Of a stretch of DNA of 64,000 nt, positions 36,607 to 46,897 are shown piece after piece. How positions within the stretch are numbered: position 1 is the first letter of the stretch; each line of letters opens with the position of its first letter. The notes below the pieces were generated by a model. That model did no database searches. It was not told the origin of the DNA and worked only from the letters and a program-made list of their open reading frames with translations. Location: NCBI GenBank assembly GCA_014904845.1, contig MU119310.1, forward strand, positions 1-64,000. Reading direction: 5' to 3'. The translations under genes were made by a program, and so were the position numbers. Origin of the DNA: Acephala macrosclerotiorum (lineage: Eukaryota; Ascomycota; Leotiomycetes; Helotiales; Mollisiaceae).

Positions 36607-36873
36607 TAGGAAAATGCAGCAGGAACAGGCACGGAATAGTAGCAAGGATATCCTCCCAATAGGGGAGAAACGCCACCTCGAGACATGCCTCTGGTGACAC
36701 AAGGGGCGGGAGCACGGTGTAGCGACCCTGGGGAAGTTCGTCGCAACTCTTAAGGAAGCCGTGCGCCTCAGAGCGCTGGAACCGTTCAGATCACTGGACA
36801 TGTGAAGAGGTCAGTAGTTGTCGCTGCCTTCACTATCTTTCACCTTGGCATTGCTGCACACCTATCTTTAGCT

Positions 36874-38443
36874 ATGGCGACAACAAGTACCTACCCAGAG
36901 AGAACGCAGTTCTGGAAAACTGCCGACTATAAAGGCAATCTCCTCAGAGACATGAATGCGTCTTTGATAGCCGTCTCGACCATTATCCTCGGGACTCGAT
37001 TGTATGTGAGATTGGTCATGACCAAGACTCCTGGGCTGGATGATATTTTCGCGGCCTTAGCTTGGGTAGGGTCTTTCCCTTTACATCAACGTTTGTGATG
37101 TTCAGTGACTGATCATACGTAGGCCGCCATCTGTTCACAATCTGGTATGGATATCATAGGTAAGTCTTCTGCTTAGCTTCCATGTCTGATAATCTGCCCG
37201 AGAATTAGCTAAGTCTGGTCTGCAATGTAGAGGTGAAGAACGGTAGCGGAGCTCATTTGGAACTTATTCCATTGCCCTTAATACTCAAGTTCTTCGAGGT
37301 ACGTGCCAGTATTGATTGATGCTTTGACTTTGCCGACACCAATGACTGCAGCTGTTGGCTACGCAAAATCTCGTGTATTTTTGGTCCGTGGGGTTGATGC
37401 GGTTGGCGGTTGTAGCATTCCTCCCTCGTCTAGGCAAAGACAGTAAGTTATTGAGTACAAACAAGGTAGATATTATTGTTTCACGCTGCGTGAAACAATA
37501 AGATCTTCGACCTATCGTCTCTCAGACTTCGAGACTGCTAATGCCCCCCAGAGCTTTACCTTTACCTTATTTACGCCAGCGCCGCTATTATTGTCGTCCA
37601 AACAAACTTCGCATTTTGGTACAAACTGTGCGAATGTCGACCTGTTCGTCTCCCCCTTCGTCTCCCTTTGCCATGCTAAGATCAATCAGATCAAGGATCT
37701 ATGGAAGCCACCTTTTGCAGAGGGCCTCAACTGTGTCTCTGCTAAGGCCAACGATAACATGATGGTATCGCACGCCATCATTGGCATAATCATGGATGTG
37801 GTACTGATGGTTCTCCCAATCTGGATGATCTGGAAGAATATGATCTTTACAAAGAAAGCGATCCAAGTTATTCTGATCTTCAGCGTCGGCATATTTGTGA
37901 TCCTCACTGGAATAATACGTTTGTGGTATATCAAGACACTAGTCTTTGCAATCGATCCGTATGTCTAGCTTCTCTGCCCCGTTCCACGAACATAAGTCTA
38001 TGGTGAACTAACCAAGAGTTAACAGAACCTATAAGATGGCCACCATCGGTGTGTGGACCGATTTAGAAGGTCATGTCGGCCTCTGGGTTGGTTGCTTTCC
38101 TGCAATGCAGCCCATCCTTCACAACGTGTCATACAAACTTGGTCTTCGCAGTAAGCTACTCAGCTACGGTGCCACGCCAGCGAAGAACACCAATGGCGTT
38201 AGTGCCTCGAACAAAGGAGCTCAACGATCTACACATGGATACATGCGCAGCGGAAATGGCGTGGACAGAACAGGCACAGACACAGACGCAGATAGTCAGA
38301 AGGCGATTATTGCGTCCGACTACAACTTTGAGCTAGGCCAAATCCGCAAGCAAACCGACTTCGAAGTAAAGGTTGAGGAAAAGCATCCTGAGAATAAAGG
38401 GTCAAGGCAGGAGAGCTGGGCCGATGTACGATTTCAACGATAA
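36874..38443 (+). CDS. Fungal rhodopsin-domain integral membrane protein
   Basis: Seven exons, 36874-37065, 37123-37159, 37231-37298, 37352-37442, 37552-37643, 37696-37958 and 38026-38443, give 386 residues. The pattern is that of the Fung_rhodopsin (PF20684) family: [71 protein letters not shown] after helix 5, [18 protein letters not shown], then [20 protein letters not shown]. Seven membrane helices are expected. It lacks a CFEM domain. The tail from about 300 is polar and cytosolic. The exon 5 to 6 join (GTTCGT donor) is chosen because it restores CRP-DLW. The family resembles Pth11-like receptors; ligand and role unknown. Intron 4 carries a perfect palindrome. Confidence 0.85.
37473..37501. 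repeat. Perfect 14-bp-arm palindrome in an intron
   Basis: TTATTGTTTCACGC-T-GCGTGAAACAATAA lies inside intron 4 of the rhodopsin-domain gene. It could form a hairpin in the pre-mRNA or be a palindromic repeat insertion. Confidence 0.8.
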
Positions 38444-38740
38444 TAGGGTCCATGTAAGATGCTCAAACGCATTTTTTTTTCAATGCCGCGGGAAAACGCG
38501 ACATGCCTACGAAGCAAATTAGCAAAGCAGGCTGAGTACTGTATATTGTTCATTATATTTTGAGCTTTTTATTTGTAAATTTTCTACCATTCCATTCACC
38601 CCTAGTCAGCACCAGAACTGAACTGTGTGGATCCCACTCTTTGTAATCCTTAATGTCTAGGCACCCTTTGATTAATTATTTTGTAGCACCGTACCGAGTC
38701 AAAAGACAAAACTCACAAACCTACTCGAGTTATTTTAAGC
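38444..38740. other. Short gap, nothing seen
   Basis: 3' region of the rhodopsin-domain gene and of the relic on the minus strand. Confidence 0.5.
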
Positions 38741-40262
38741 TTAATGTGAGACAGCATCTGCCCAGAATTCATCATTGTCTACCGTCTCGCTTGTTGTATC
38801 AGACTCATCAGGCTTATTAACTTCTGCTAACTCACCAAGCGCATCATCGAGACCTTCATAAGCATTAGTTAGTACCTTATTGACTGCTTCCATCTGCTCC
38901 CCAGTTCCAATCTCCTCTGCGGGCATAGATTTACTCGTCTTTGCCTCGATGATTATAGTTCCAAGATCGAGAACTTGGAATAGGTTCCCATAGAGGCCTG
39001 GGATATAGTACTTATGATTTCCAAAGTCACTTAACAAATTGATTTGTCGAATCCATCACTTACCGAGTAAAAGAGAAGGAAGGTAGTTCGGAAACCACGC
39101 ATGCGTCGATCGTAGTTTCAACGCCAACAACTAGGATATTAAATCGACAATATTGAATCGTCGAAATGATGTGGTTGGCGGCTTCCATTCGTAAGCTCTC
39201 ACCGAAATGCAAAGGTAAGCGGAGTTTGCTAGCAGTCGACCGTGGAAGAAGGTTATATGCGGTACTTCCATCGTTCTTTACTCCTAACTCCGCAATCCCC
39301 CTTGTCGATAATACGGCTGCTCTAGTATATAACATATAGTTCCTCCTATTGTCAAAGGTAGATATACCGTTAGAACAGTCTCGAACTCGTTGTAGAGGTG
39401 CGGCATCTTCCCTGATTGCTACATCGAGATGATCCCCCATAATCGCCGCATTGCGCTGCGTACTATCAATTGGCCTTACCATCCTCTCTTGCGTATCTCT
39501 TAGTCTCGAAGCCTGCAGACCCTTTAGACCACGCTCCTCCTCGACCTCTTCAAACTCTTATTTGTGCGAATTATCCCAGGTGACCCAAGAGGGACCTCCG
39601 GTAAAGTTTGAAAAAGGCTGTTGGGTAGGCGTCGAAGTTTCCCGATGAGGGATGCGCTGACGTTTGCCAGGGGACTGGTTTGCAAGAGGGCCCTCGCTAG
39701 TAGCGAAGGGGAGAGCAGGCCGAGGGAATAGCTGCTTGATTTTTAACGTGGGACATGAGGGCATAGATCCGGTGGTCGCACGTGGTGATATCCACGAGGT
39801 AGTACGTTTGGACCCAGTTTGGGGCTCGCATAACGCGGCTGCTGCAGCTCCACGGACGGCCAGGGCTGGCTGGGGATGGGCGCCGGAAGATTGGAGAAAC
39901 GGAGGCTGTGGAGGGGGAGGGTCACTCCACCATTGGCAAAGTTGAGGTTCTATTTCTGGTCGAATAGCCTAGCGATTTAGGTCCCCCTTGGCACGGTATT
40001 CGTTAACAATTATAAATGTGGGATCCTCTCCATTAGAGGCACGTCTCAGAAAATCCCAAATTTGGCGTTTTGTGTATCGGTAGTGTGGATACTTTTCGGC
40101 AAGCCATTTTTGAATTTCGTCTACGGCCATTTGGGGAGTCGGCGCTATCAACAAGCACGTAGCAATTAAATGTGGTCCAGGCCTCAAAGGCTTCACCAAG
40201 GTGGCTCGCTTTGGGAAGGATTCGGATGTATCAGATGTGATTTGAGACGAGATGGTATCCAT
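38741..40262 (-). pseudogene. Broken winged-helix-like plus retropepsin-like fusion
   Basis: On the minus strand one frame runs from ATG at 40262 to 39060 with only two internal stops. It begins with a short winged-helix/forkhead-like segment (MAVDEIQKWLAEKYPHYRYT, KRQIWDFLRRASNGEDPTF). A TAG then occurs at 39971-39969 and a TAA near 39540. A Pro/Gln-rich linker precedes a retropepsin-like part: LGVKNDGSTAYNLLPRSTAS, FNILVVGVETTIDACVV. The expected LLGRPWIRQ is damaged, and IRQINLLSDFGNHKYYIPGL continues in the next frame to 38741 with an acidic tail. Both stops could come from CpA to TpA change of Gln codons, the RIP signature. The catalytic Asp-Thr-Gly position reads Lys-Asn-Asp-Gly-Ser. 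It is either a retroelement gag-protease relic or a dead host fusion gene. Confidence 0.6.
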
Positions 40263-40983
40263 ACTTGAGAACGGCGATAGGGTGGTATAGTTTTAGCTGG
40301 TAGAGGATGAAATGTCAGAAAGGAGAGTTCCAAAAATTGTCGAGGTGCTTGAGGTGGAAATCACAGCCCGTATAAAGTAGGAGGAAGACTTCAGTGGTTT
40401 TAGGAACTTTATTAACTTTAGAAGTCTGGACAGCTAGTACAATAGTAAGCCTAATAGTAAAGAAACTAAGCGTCAAAGAATAAATTTTTATTTTGAAATT
40501 AACGAGAAATTTTTTAAAAAATAATTTATATGTTTTTATTTATTTTTAATAATATTATAATTATACTAAAAAAAAATTATTAAACGAATTTTTATTAATT
40601 ATAATATAAATAAATAATAATAAATTATAAAAATATTAATTAATTTTAATTTTATATATATATCATAATTTTTTATAAAAAAAAAATTTTTTTAATATAA
40701 TTATTTCGAATTATATTTTTATATATTTTATATTCCCAATTATAAGACTGCAAACGTGTTTGTACTTTTGGTATTTATAATCGCTTTTCCCAGAAAGAAT
40801 AGCGCCTGGTCCGTGCCCGGACACGTGAAAAGTGTGGCGCACTACGCGCCACAATAGCTATAGCGTTGTAGCGGAATACCTAAATCAGTCTAGCGCGCTT
40901 TAGTATGAGTGCAGAGATTTGAGCACCGACTTCGATATTTCTAAATCTTGCTACAATCGATAACTCCGACTCGGACCGTTACG
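40263..40983. other. Small AT island and URA5 upstream region
   Basis: Positions 40480-40735 form a RIP-like A+T island. A hairpin TGTGGCGC-ACTAC-GCGCCACA lies near 40833-40853, just upstream of URA5. No gene. Confidence 0.55.
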
Positions 40984-41958
40984 ATGGCTGCTTCGACCCA
41001 ACCTACCACCTCCACTGTACCTGCCTACAAAACCGTGTTCCTCCAATCCTGCCTCTCTGCTGAGGTCCTTACCTTCGGTACCTACACTCTCAAATCCGGT
41101 CGACGTACGTGCTCTAGTTCCTACAAATTTCAACGTTCCGTGTAGTCGCATTTCTACTCATAGCTGCTGATGTCCCCCACCTCGCAGGATCCCCCTACTT
41201 CTTCAATGCTGGCTCCTTCCACACCTCCTCCCTCCTCTCTGCCATTTCTACCGCCTACGCCCATACTATAATCTCCTTCCTCTCTTCCCATCCTTCTATC
41301 CCCAAACCAGACATCCTCTTCGGGTAAGAGTTCTCTAGCATCTGTTTTCCCTTCGGCGGAGTCGTGGTATATGCTTTTCCGGAACAGAAACCCCTGCTAC
41401 TCCTAAGACATTGCTCATGACCCAAACGGTTTTTATTTCAAAGAGATCGCTAAGTAGAGAACTTGCAGCCCGGCTTATAAAGGGATTCCCCTTACTTGTT
41501 CAACGTTACTCGAACTCTACCGCCTCGACCCCCAAACCTGGTCGTCCGTCTCCTATAGCTTCAACCGCAAAGAAGTCAAAGACCATGGTGAAGGTGGAGG
41601 TATCGTGGGTGCCTCACTGAAAGGGAAGAACGTACTAGTCATAGATGACGTGGTCACCGCGGGCACCGCTATGAGGGAGACAATAAAACTAGTGACTAAG
41701 GAGGGAGGAAAGGTAGTGGGGTTTGTCGTTGCGCTAGATCGGGCAGAGAAAATGCCTGGACCGAGAGAACAGGAGGAGGGATTAGACGATGGGGAGCCGA
41801 GAATGAGCGCTCTTGGACAGATTAGACAGGAGTTTGGCGTGCAGACGGCGAGTATTGTAACGTTGGACGATCTAATTGTGGTGTTGAAGGGCAAGGGGGA
41901 TGAGGGGGATATAAAGAGGCTGGAGGAATATCGGAGCAGATATTTGGCTAGCGATTAA
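40984..41958 (+). CDS. ura5: Orotate phosphoribosyltransferase
   Basis: Three exons, 40984-41104, 41188-41323 and 41469-41958, give 248 residues. It catalyses orotate plus PRPP to OMP in pyrimidine synthesis, in the cytosol. Marks are LTFGTYTLKSGRRSPYFFNA near the N-terminus, PAYKGIPL, then FNRKEVKDHGEGGGIVG and the PRPP-binding VLVIDDVVTAGTAMRE. Intron borders are GTACGT..CGCAG and GTAAGA..TGCAG. Length and motifs are complete, although the gene lies only about 250 bp from an AT island and next to a RIP-type relic. Some substitutions (LTCSTLLELYRLDPQTWSSV) are less conserved than usual. Confidence 0.93.
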
Positions 41959-42347
41959 AGGTTAAAAGTGGTTTGACCGAGAGAACACAAGGACGAGGTC
42001 CTAGGCCACAGGTATCGGAGATTTCTGTTGAACCTTGGGCTCCACGCTTCATCGTGCGAAGAGTTCCGATCTTACAGCCCCTAAAAGCGAAGCGAATAAC
42101 GTTGCAAAATCCGCTCCGACACGAGCAGTAGTATTAAAATTATACAAACATGCCAAGGTAGTAGCACCCAGAATTCGGCAATGAATGAAAGTACTAGGCA
42201 AGCAGTTTATTTGATAATCTATAAGAGCTAGAGGTGTGATGACGTATAAACTAATGGCATTCTTCAAATAGACTTCGAAAGAGGCTATCAAGCTTCTTGG
42301 TCTTTTTCACTTCGTACCATTCCGGCTTGGAACAGCAGTCCGACGAT
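41959..42347. other. Short intergenic gap
   Basis: 3' region of URA5; nothing further seen. Confidence 0.45.
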
Positions 42348-42960
42348 TTATGGCTTATACTCGGCCAATTTTCGTTCCTTTGGTGGCTGTACCAATTCTC
42401 TTATCAGCCCGACAATCTTTCGGCACATTAAAGCGCCTGGACGTGCGCGATGATTTTGTCCCACAGGAGGAAAATGATGTCTAGTGCTGCGCTGACGCCG
42501 ACTGGGAAGGTTTTTCCTGAGTTCTGGGACTGTTTGGATGCAGTTACTGAGCGGAGGCAGTAGGTCGTAGTAGCCATAGGACTCGAGAAATTCCCTCAGC
42601 ATCTTCAGGTCCAGCTGACACGAAGCATGCTCAAAAATAATACCGTGCTTTTGATCTCGCTTTCTCGGATGACCCTGGCGATTGAGTGGGCATCCAGAAA
42701 CTCAGCCATTTTACTTCGACCACTATTGCAGACTGCTCGACGGTGAAGTAGTTCAATCAGCCTCTGATCATGGTCCTCGACGGAATCTTCACCACCCAAT
42801 ACCCGTGGTCGCTTTCCTGCTTGAAATTATCGCCTCTTTTTTCTTGCTTTACAAGCGTATCAAGGACAACAGCACCTGTTTGATACTCCGCAATTGCTAT
42901 TTCATAGACGAGCTTTTGCGCGTCAAAACTCAAGGTTGATACACCATGCTTTCCGACCTT
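42348..42960 (-). pseudogene. Decayed exonuclease-like (DEDD/RNase T type) gene
   Basis: Minus-strand pieces in several frames line up in the order expected of a fungal exonuclease-domain protein: LSFDAQKLVYEIAIAEYQTG and VVLDTLVKQEK, then FLDAHSIARVIRES, then LREFLESYGYYDLLPPLSNC, and NHRARPGALMCRKIVGLIRE near the end. Several frame changes and stops lie between them with no good splice sites. The metal-binding DEDD residues cannot all be placed. I judge it dead. The family match is from memory of the pattern only. Confidence 0.5.
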
Positions 42961-42989
42961 TAGGGTCCATCCTAGGCTGCTCGGAAAAA

Positions 42990-43130
42990 CACCATGGGGC
43001 GTGGAGCCCCATTCCAACCCCACCCCATGGGGTGGGTCTGGGTGGAGGTTTTTTTAAAAGTCCCCCATGGGTGGAGGACTAAAAATAGTCCCCCCACCCA
43101 TGGAGCTCTATGGGGCTCCCATCTAAAAAC
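42990..43130. repeat. GC-rich palindrome cluster with CCCATGG words
   Basis: Arms CCATGGGTGGAGGACTA and TAGTCCCCCCACCCATGG form one hairpin near 43066-43103, and CCCCATGGGG-like words recur on its left. Probably the end structure of a decayed element. Confidence 0.55.
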
Positions 43131-43172
43131 AGATTTGCATAAATAATTTATAATAATCTCGAGCATCTTTCG

Positions 43173-43375
43173 AACGTTTCACTTTTAGCGTTTTACTTTT
43201 AAGCATTTTCAAGCGTCTTACTCTTAAGCACTTTTAAGCGTCGAGCTCTCGAGCGTCTTACTTTTGAGCACTCTCAAGCGTCGAGCTCTCGAGCACCGAG
43301 CTGTCGAGCTGTCGAGCATCGAACTATCGAGCTATCGAGCTATCAAGCGTCGAGCTCTCGAGCGTTTTATTTTTA
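43173..43375. repeat. Degenerate tandem repeat of AAGCGTCGAGCTCTCGAGC-like units
   Basis: Units of 10 to 30 bp with GAGCTCTCGAG, GAGCTGTCGAG and GAGCTATCGAG cores follow one another. TTTACTTTTAAGCATTTTCAAG-type spacers occur in the left half. Confidence 0.7.
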
Positions 43376-43535
43376 AACATATCCACTTTTATTTCCGATA
43401 TTTTCGCGATTTGCTCAGCTTATATTATCGGAAATGAAAGTGGATGTAGCTTCAACTTAATTTCTTTAGCGTGTAATTTGAGCAAATCGCGAAAATATCG
43501 GAAACAAAAGTGGATATATTTAAAAATAAAACGCT
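43359..43535. repeat. Inverted repeat, arms about 57 bp
   Basis: The left arm (43359-43418) contains TCCACTTTTATTTCCGATAT followed by TTTCGCGATTTGCTC; the right arm (43479-43535) is its near reverse complement. A third, partial copy (TATCGGAAATGAAAGTGGAT) lies between them at 43424-43446. Confidence 0.75.
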
Positions 43536-43557
43536 CAACAGCTCGAGCAGATCAAAG

Positions 43558-43817
43558 CGAGGCTAATCCATTTCGTCTCCGGCGCTCGGTTATTGCCCAT
43601 AAAAATGCACTTAAAATAAGATTTATTAAAAAAACACCACGAAAAACTATTTACACTACATCAAAACTCTATTATATCTTTTTTACGCTTAATACATTAA
43701 TTAATTTTTTTTTCTATTATAAAAATTAAATTATTTATTTTTTAAATAGTAAACAAAGTCACTGCACAGACCACTTGAAATTAGCCGAAGCGCCGGAGAC
43801 GAAATGGATTAGCCTCG
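43558..43817. mobile_element. Inverted-repeat element, about 260 bp, AT-rich core
   Basis: Ends CGAGGCTAATCCATTTCGTC and TCCGGCGCTCGG match the reverse complement at 43785-43817 over about 32 bp. The core is A+T-rich as after RIP. No target duplication was recognised. Confidence 0.65.
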
Positions 43818-44048
43818 AAGGCGTATCGTCATCTACCAGGAGTCTCAACCCCTCAAGCGCTTAAGCCTCTTTGCAAAGGTTCCTTCTTAGTACATCCTTT
43901 CTCTTGGCAATAGTGGTCTTTGGAGGTATGGGTGCCTCTCTCGTGCTGATCAAGACCAAATTGATTGAACTCAGTCTCTATGGTAGTCGACAGATAATTT
44001 TGAAAATCGCACTTCAGAGTTTTCGGGGCATGAGCCTTTTCCCAATGA

Positions 44049-44525
44049 TCAATAAAGGGGGGGAGGGTTTCCCCAATTGCAACCCCGAAGCCCACACCGA
44101 TCTTGTCCAGTGCGGTTGTCATAACGTTGAAGACAGTCAATACATAGTCCTCGTCGGAAAACAAGAAGTTCGGTCCTTCTTCTGGAGAATTTCTCCAAGT
44201 AATCTCAGGCTGATTTCTCTTGACCGCAGTCGGTGCAAAACGCCGTTTCGCTACAGCCATCCCCTTCCGGACTATGACCTGTAAGGACATTTGAACTTAG
44301 AGTGCCGTAGTCGAATCCTATAGTAGATTTGTTGTGGTCTATAATATGTTCGTCTTCGAATTCCCTTCTTCGGCCTTTTCTGCTTCTTGCCTGGCCTTTC
44401 CGGCAGTCTTGGCATGCGTTCATAAAACCATTCCTCCGAGCATCGGTGCTCGTGTACTCAGAGATTGGACTTCCCCTCTTACATTGAGGGCACCACCGAG
44501 TTGTTACTTCTGCCGCCAATTCCAC
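44049..44525 (-). pseudogene. Broken protein with two Cys2-Cys2 zinc-ribbon-like units
   Basis: One minus-strand frame reads WCPQCKRGSPISEYTS with a later CQDCRKGQARSRKGRR, then FCTDCGQEKSA, a TGA stop near 44205, and continues as DYLEKFSRRRTELLVFRRGL with CIDC, to a stop at 44049. The two CxxC..CxxC units look like related ribbons. The stop stands where Trp would fit. No start codon better than GTG is visible, so the 5' end is probably missing. An alternative is splicing into another frame at 43853-44290, but that loses the second ribbon. Confidence 0.45.
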
Positions 44526-44932
44526 GGAGGCTTACTCGAGATAAGTATTTGTGTCAGTTGAGAGCTCGTGTTCAGGTGATATTGGTGGAGAATGCACTGA
44601 TACAATGTTCGATGTGGGAATGAGGTCTCACGCTCGATCGAGCGTCGGCTCATATGGGCTGTCTCAGCTGGACTGGATGCACTAGTGAATTCACTTTATT
44701 AAGGGAACATTCCCACTTAGCTAGATGGGCAGATTAGACATCACAATACCACTCCTTTTGCCCTCTCAACTGATAATTTGCGACTTTGACTGCTTGAAGT
44801 CTTTTTTGTTTAGAGAGAATGTTCCTATTTCCACAGAATGTGCATCATTTGGTGGTAGGGCCAGCAGCATCCCGCTGACTGATATAATCTGATACCGGTC
44901 TGTCTTTCCTGCAATTTCGTGCACGATTTTGA

Positions 44933-45723
44933 GTGCTCTTTTGTTTCGCTATGTTGAGAGGCAGCATTTTTATTGATAGGGATATTCGTATGCATCTCCA
45001 TCATGCTAGATCTTACTTCAATTCATTAACGGGTAGCACGATTCTAGGTCAACGAATACGTCGTCGAACTGCCCTGCCACCCAAACCAGAACTAGGTTCC
45101 ATGTTCTTCAGACCAAGAAAAGATCCCAAAATCGACCAACCCTGCATCAACGCTTCTCCACTCAACCGACGAGCATGGGTAACACAAGAACGGATCCTCT
45201 CTCGTCGAATCCTACATTTCTCACAAGGTATGATACACTGGAGATGGGACCACATCTTCCGCTCTGCAACCGGAAGTGACGTCGCGGTCTGGATCCCCGC
45301 ACCGCCTCGAGGGCAACTCCTTGCTGTCGGCATGGAGAGTCTTATCACACCAGAATCATTCGAAAAAGCTCCACCTAGTCCAATCTCTCAAAGGGAAGAA
45401 AGATTCTGGAGAATGTATATGCATCTCACATCCATTTGATTCGACATCATCATAAAATACAACACCTGCGGTCTCAGTCGGCAAGAAGATAAACTCTCCG
45501 CAGTCTCCGGTCTTGCTCGGGCTATCTCCGATCGTACTGGTATTCTGTATCACTGTGGAATCTTTTTCAACCAGGGGAGATGGTTCCGAGACAGCTGCTT
45601 TGGATGCCGTGTGAGAAGCCGCTTTGGTATATGGGCGAAGCACCATCTTGGAGTTGGGCTGCTTATGCAGGGAAAGCCGAGATCTGGGATGCGAAAGCTG
45701 ATTTTTGGGTTGATTCGGGGTAG
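44933..45723 (+). pseudogene. Truncated HET-domain gene
   Basis: The frame from 44933 contains PLNRRAWVTQERILSRRILH and FSQGMIHWRWDHIF, the second half of a HET domain (heterokaryon incompatibility). A TGA at 45437-45439 interrupts it, after which the same frame continues with GLSRQEDKLSAVSGLARAIS and DRTG. A later piece in another frame, CEKPLWYMGEAPSWSWAAYA, is also HET-typical and ends at 45723. The first part of the domain with the usual W-I-D-x-L-C motif is not found upstream. At least three lesions (5' loss, stop, frame change) make it a pseudogene. Confidence 0.7.
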
Positions 45724-46249
45724 TTTCCTAAGATGAGAGCTGATTTTGAGGATGTTAGGAACTATAGGGTGGTGCATGCCTATGTGCAGATGTATGTTGT
45801 TTATGGGTTGAAGTCATGAACGAAAGTTTGGGAGATTTGACAGGAAGGAAATACCACCAAGGGCCCCATCGTGACTGGAGTTCAGAGTTCTGATGATCTG
45901 TCTAGTCGTTCAGCTCTAATCTAGAAGAGAAAAAATGTGTGGCAATCCAATTCCAATCATCAACAACGACTTGTTGCAAAAGCTCGCTCAAAACAGCCCA
46001 AAAGGAAAAGCCTCAAATAACAAAAACCTAGTGACCTCAAGAAAATCCACCATCCAAAGAAACCCAAACACCGCTAATGCTATCCTATATCATCAAAAAA
46101 TCTCCATCCAAAACTCGTTACTGCTTTCCAGTGATCAGCATTAAGCTTTTTGAATAACCAATAGGATTGGTTTACCTTAAGGTCAAGGGGACATGAGCTT
46201 GCTCGACTCTGCGCTTCCCCCCTTGTCGAAGCTCATGATGCTCCCTACC
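45724..46249. other. Intergenic, nothing supported
   Basis: No recognisable feature. Confidence 0.4.
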
Positions 46250-46897
46250 CTACTTAGTTCGGATCGTGAGACTAGCGGTAATGTCCGGAGCCTTGATGGG
46301 AGATTGAGTGGGCTTGGGAAGTTGGACTGGACCACGGATAACCTGTTCGACCTCCTCGAAAGCAGCATTGCCACCCTCGGCTCCGTCCATTTCAGCATCG
46401 CCCATCTCAATATCTCCTTCAGAGTCCGCGCCATCACCATTGTCATCCGAAACGCCAAACCCCACTTCCTCGGCCCAGAGGCACAGATTGGCCTTTCTTG
46501 CCTTGAGAATCGAACGGATGGTAGACAAGACCTCCTTATGATTATCGCTCTTTCGTCCGTTCAAGCACTCTCGGATTTCATTAAGTCAACATCGAGAGCA
46601 TAGTTAGTTTGGATACTCTGATCGTGTTTTCATCTCCAAGCAGCGTTCTCGACCTCTTCATATGACGTGAGGAACACCTTGATGATGATCTTCAGCAAGT
46701 TGGTCCAACGGTGGTGATCTTCGACGGAATAGATGACTTGAATAGCATCTGGCTTGATGATGGTGTCGAGGTTGTGACTGATCCAGTCTATGACTATGGC
46801 AAGGAGGTTGTAGATGTATGCGAGTAACCTTGGGAGGGAGTTGCCGTTGCAGGACGAGGGCGGAAGAAGAAGGTGCAGGAGGGTCAAGGATGCTCAA
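46250..46897 (-). other. Possible gene remnant, unknown
   Basis: Minus-strand pieces read RLLAYIYNLLAIVIDWISHN and VFLTSYEEVENAAWR, then in another frame KEVLSTIRSILKARKANLCL, WAEEVGFG and an acidic stretch. The order suggests one spliced or broken helical protein, possibly related to fungal HeLo/prion-inhibition-type regions. Too weak for a family call. Confidence 0.3.

Larger units (their letters stand above)
34599..36873. other. Intergenic with two hairpin elements
   Basis: No supported gene in 2.3 kb. The stretch holds the hairpin elements at 35664-35791 and 36531-36606. An in-frame GTG-started extension of the following gene (36802) is rejected in favour of ATG at 36874. Confidence 0.5.

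Noticed and set aside
36802..36873. Longer N-terminus of the rhodopsin-domain protein
   Set aside because: The start would be GTG; the first ATG at 36874 fits the family better.
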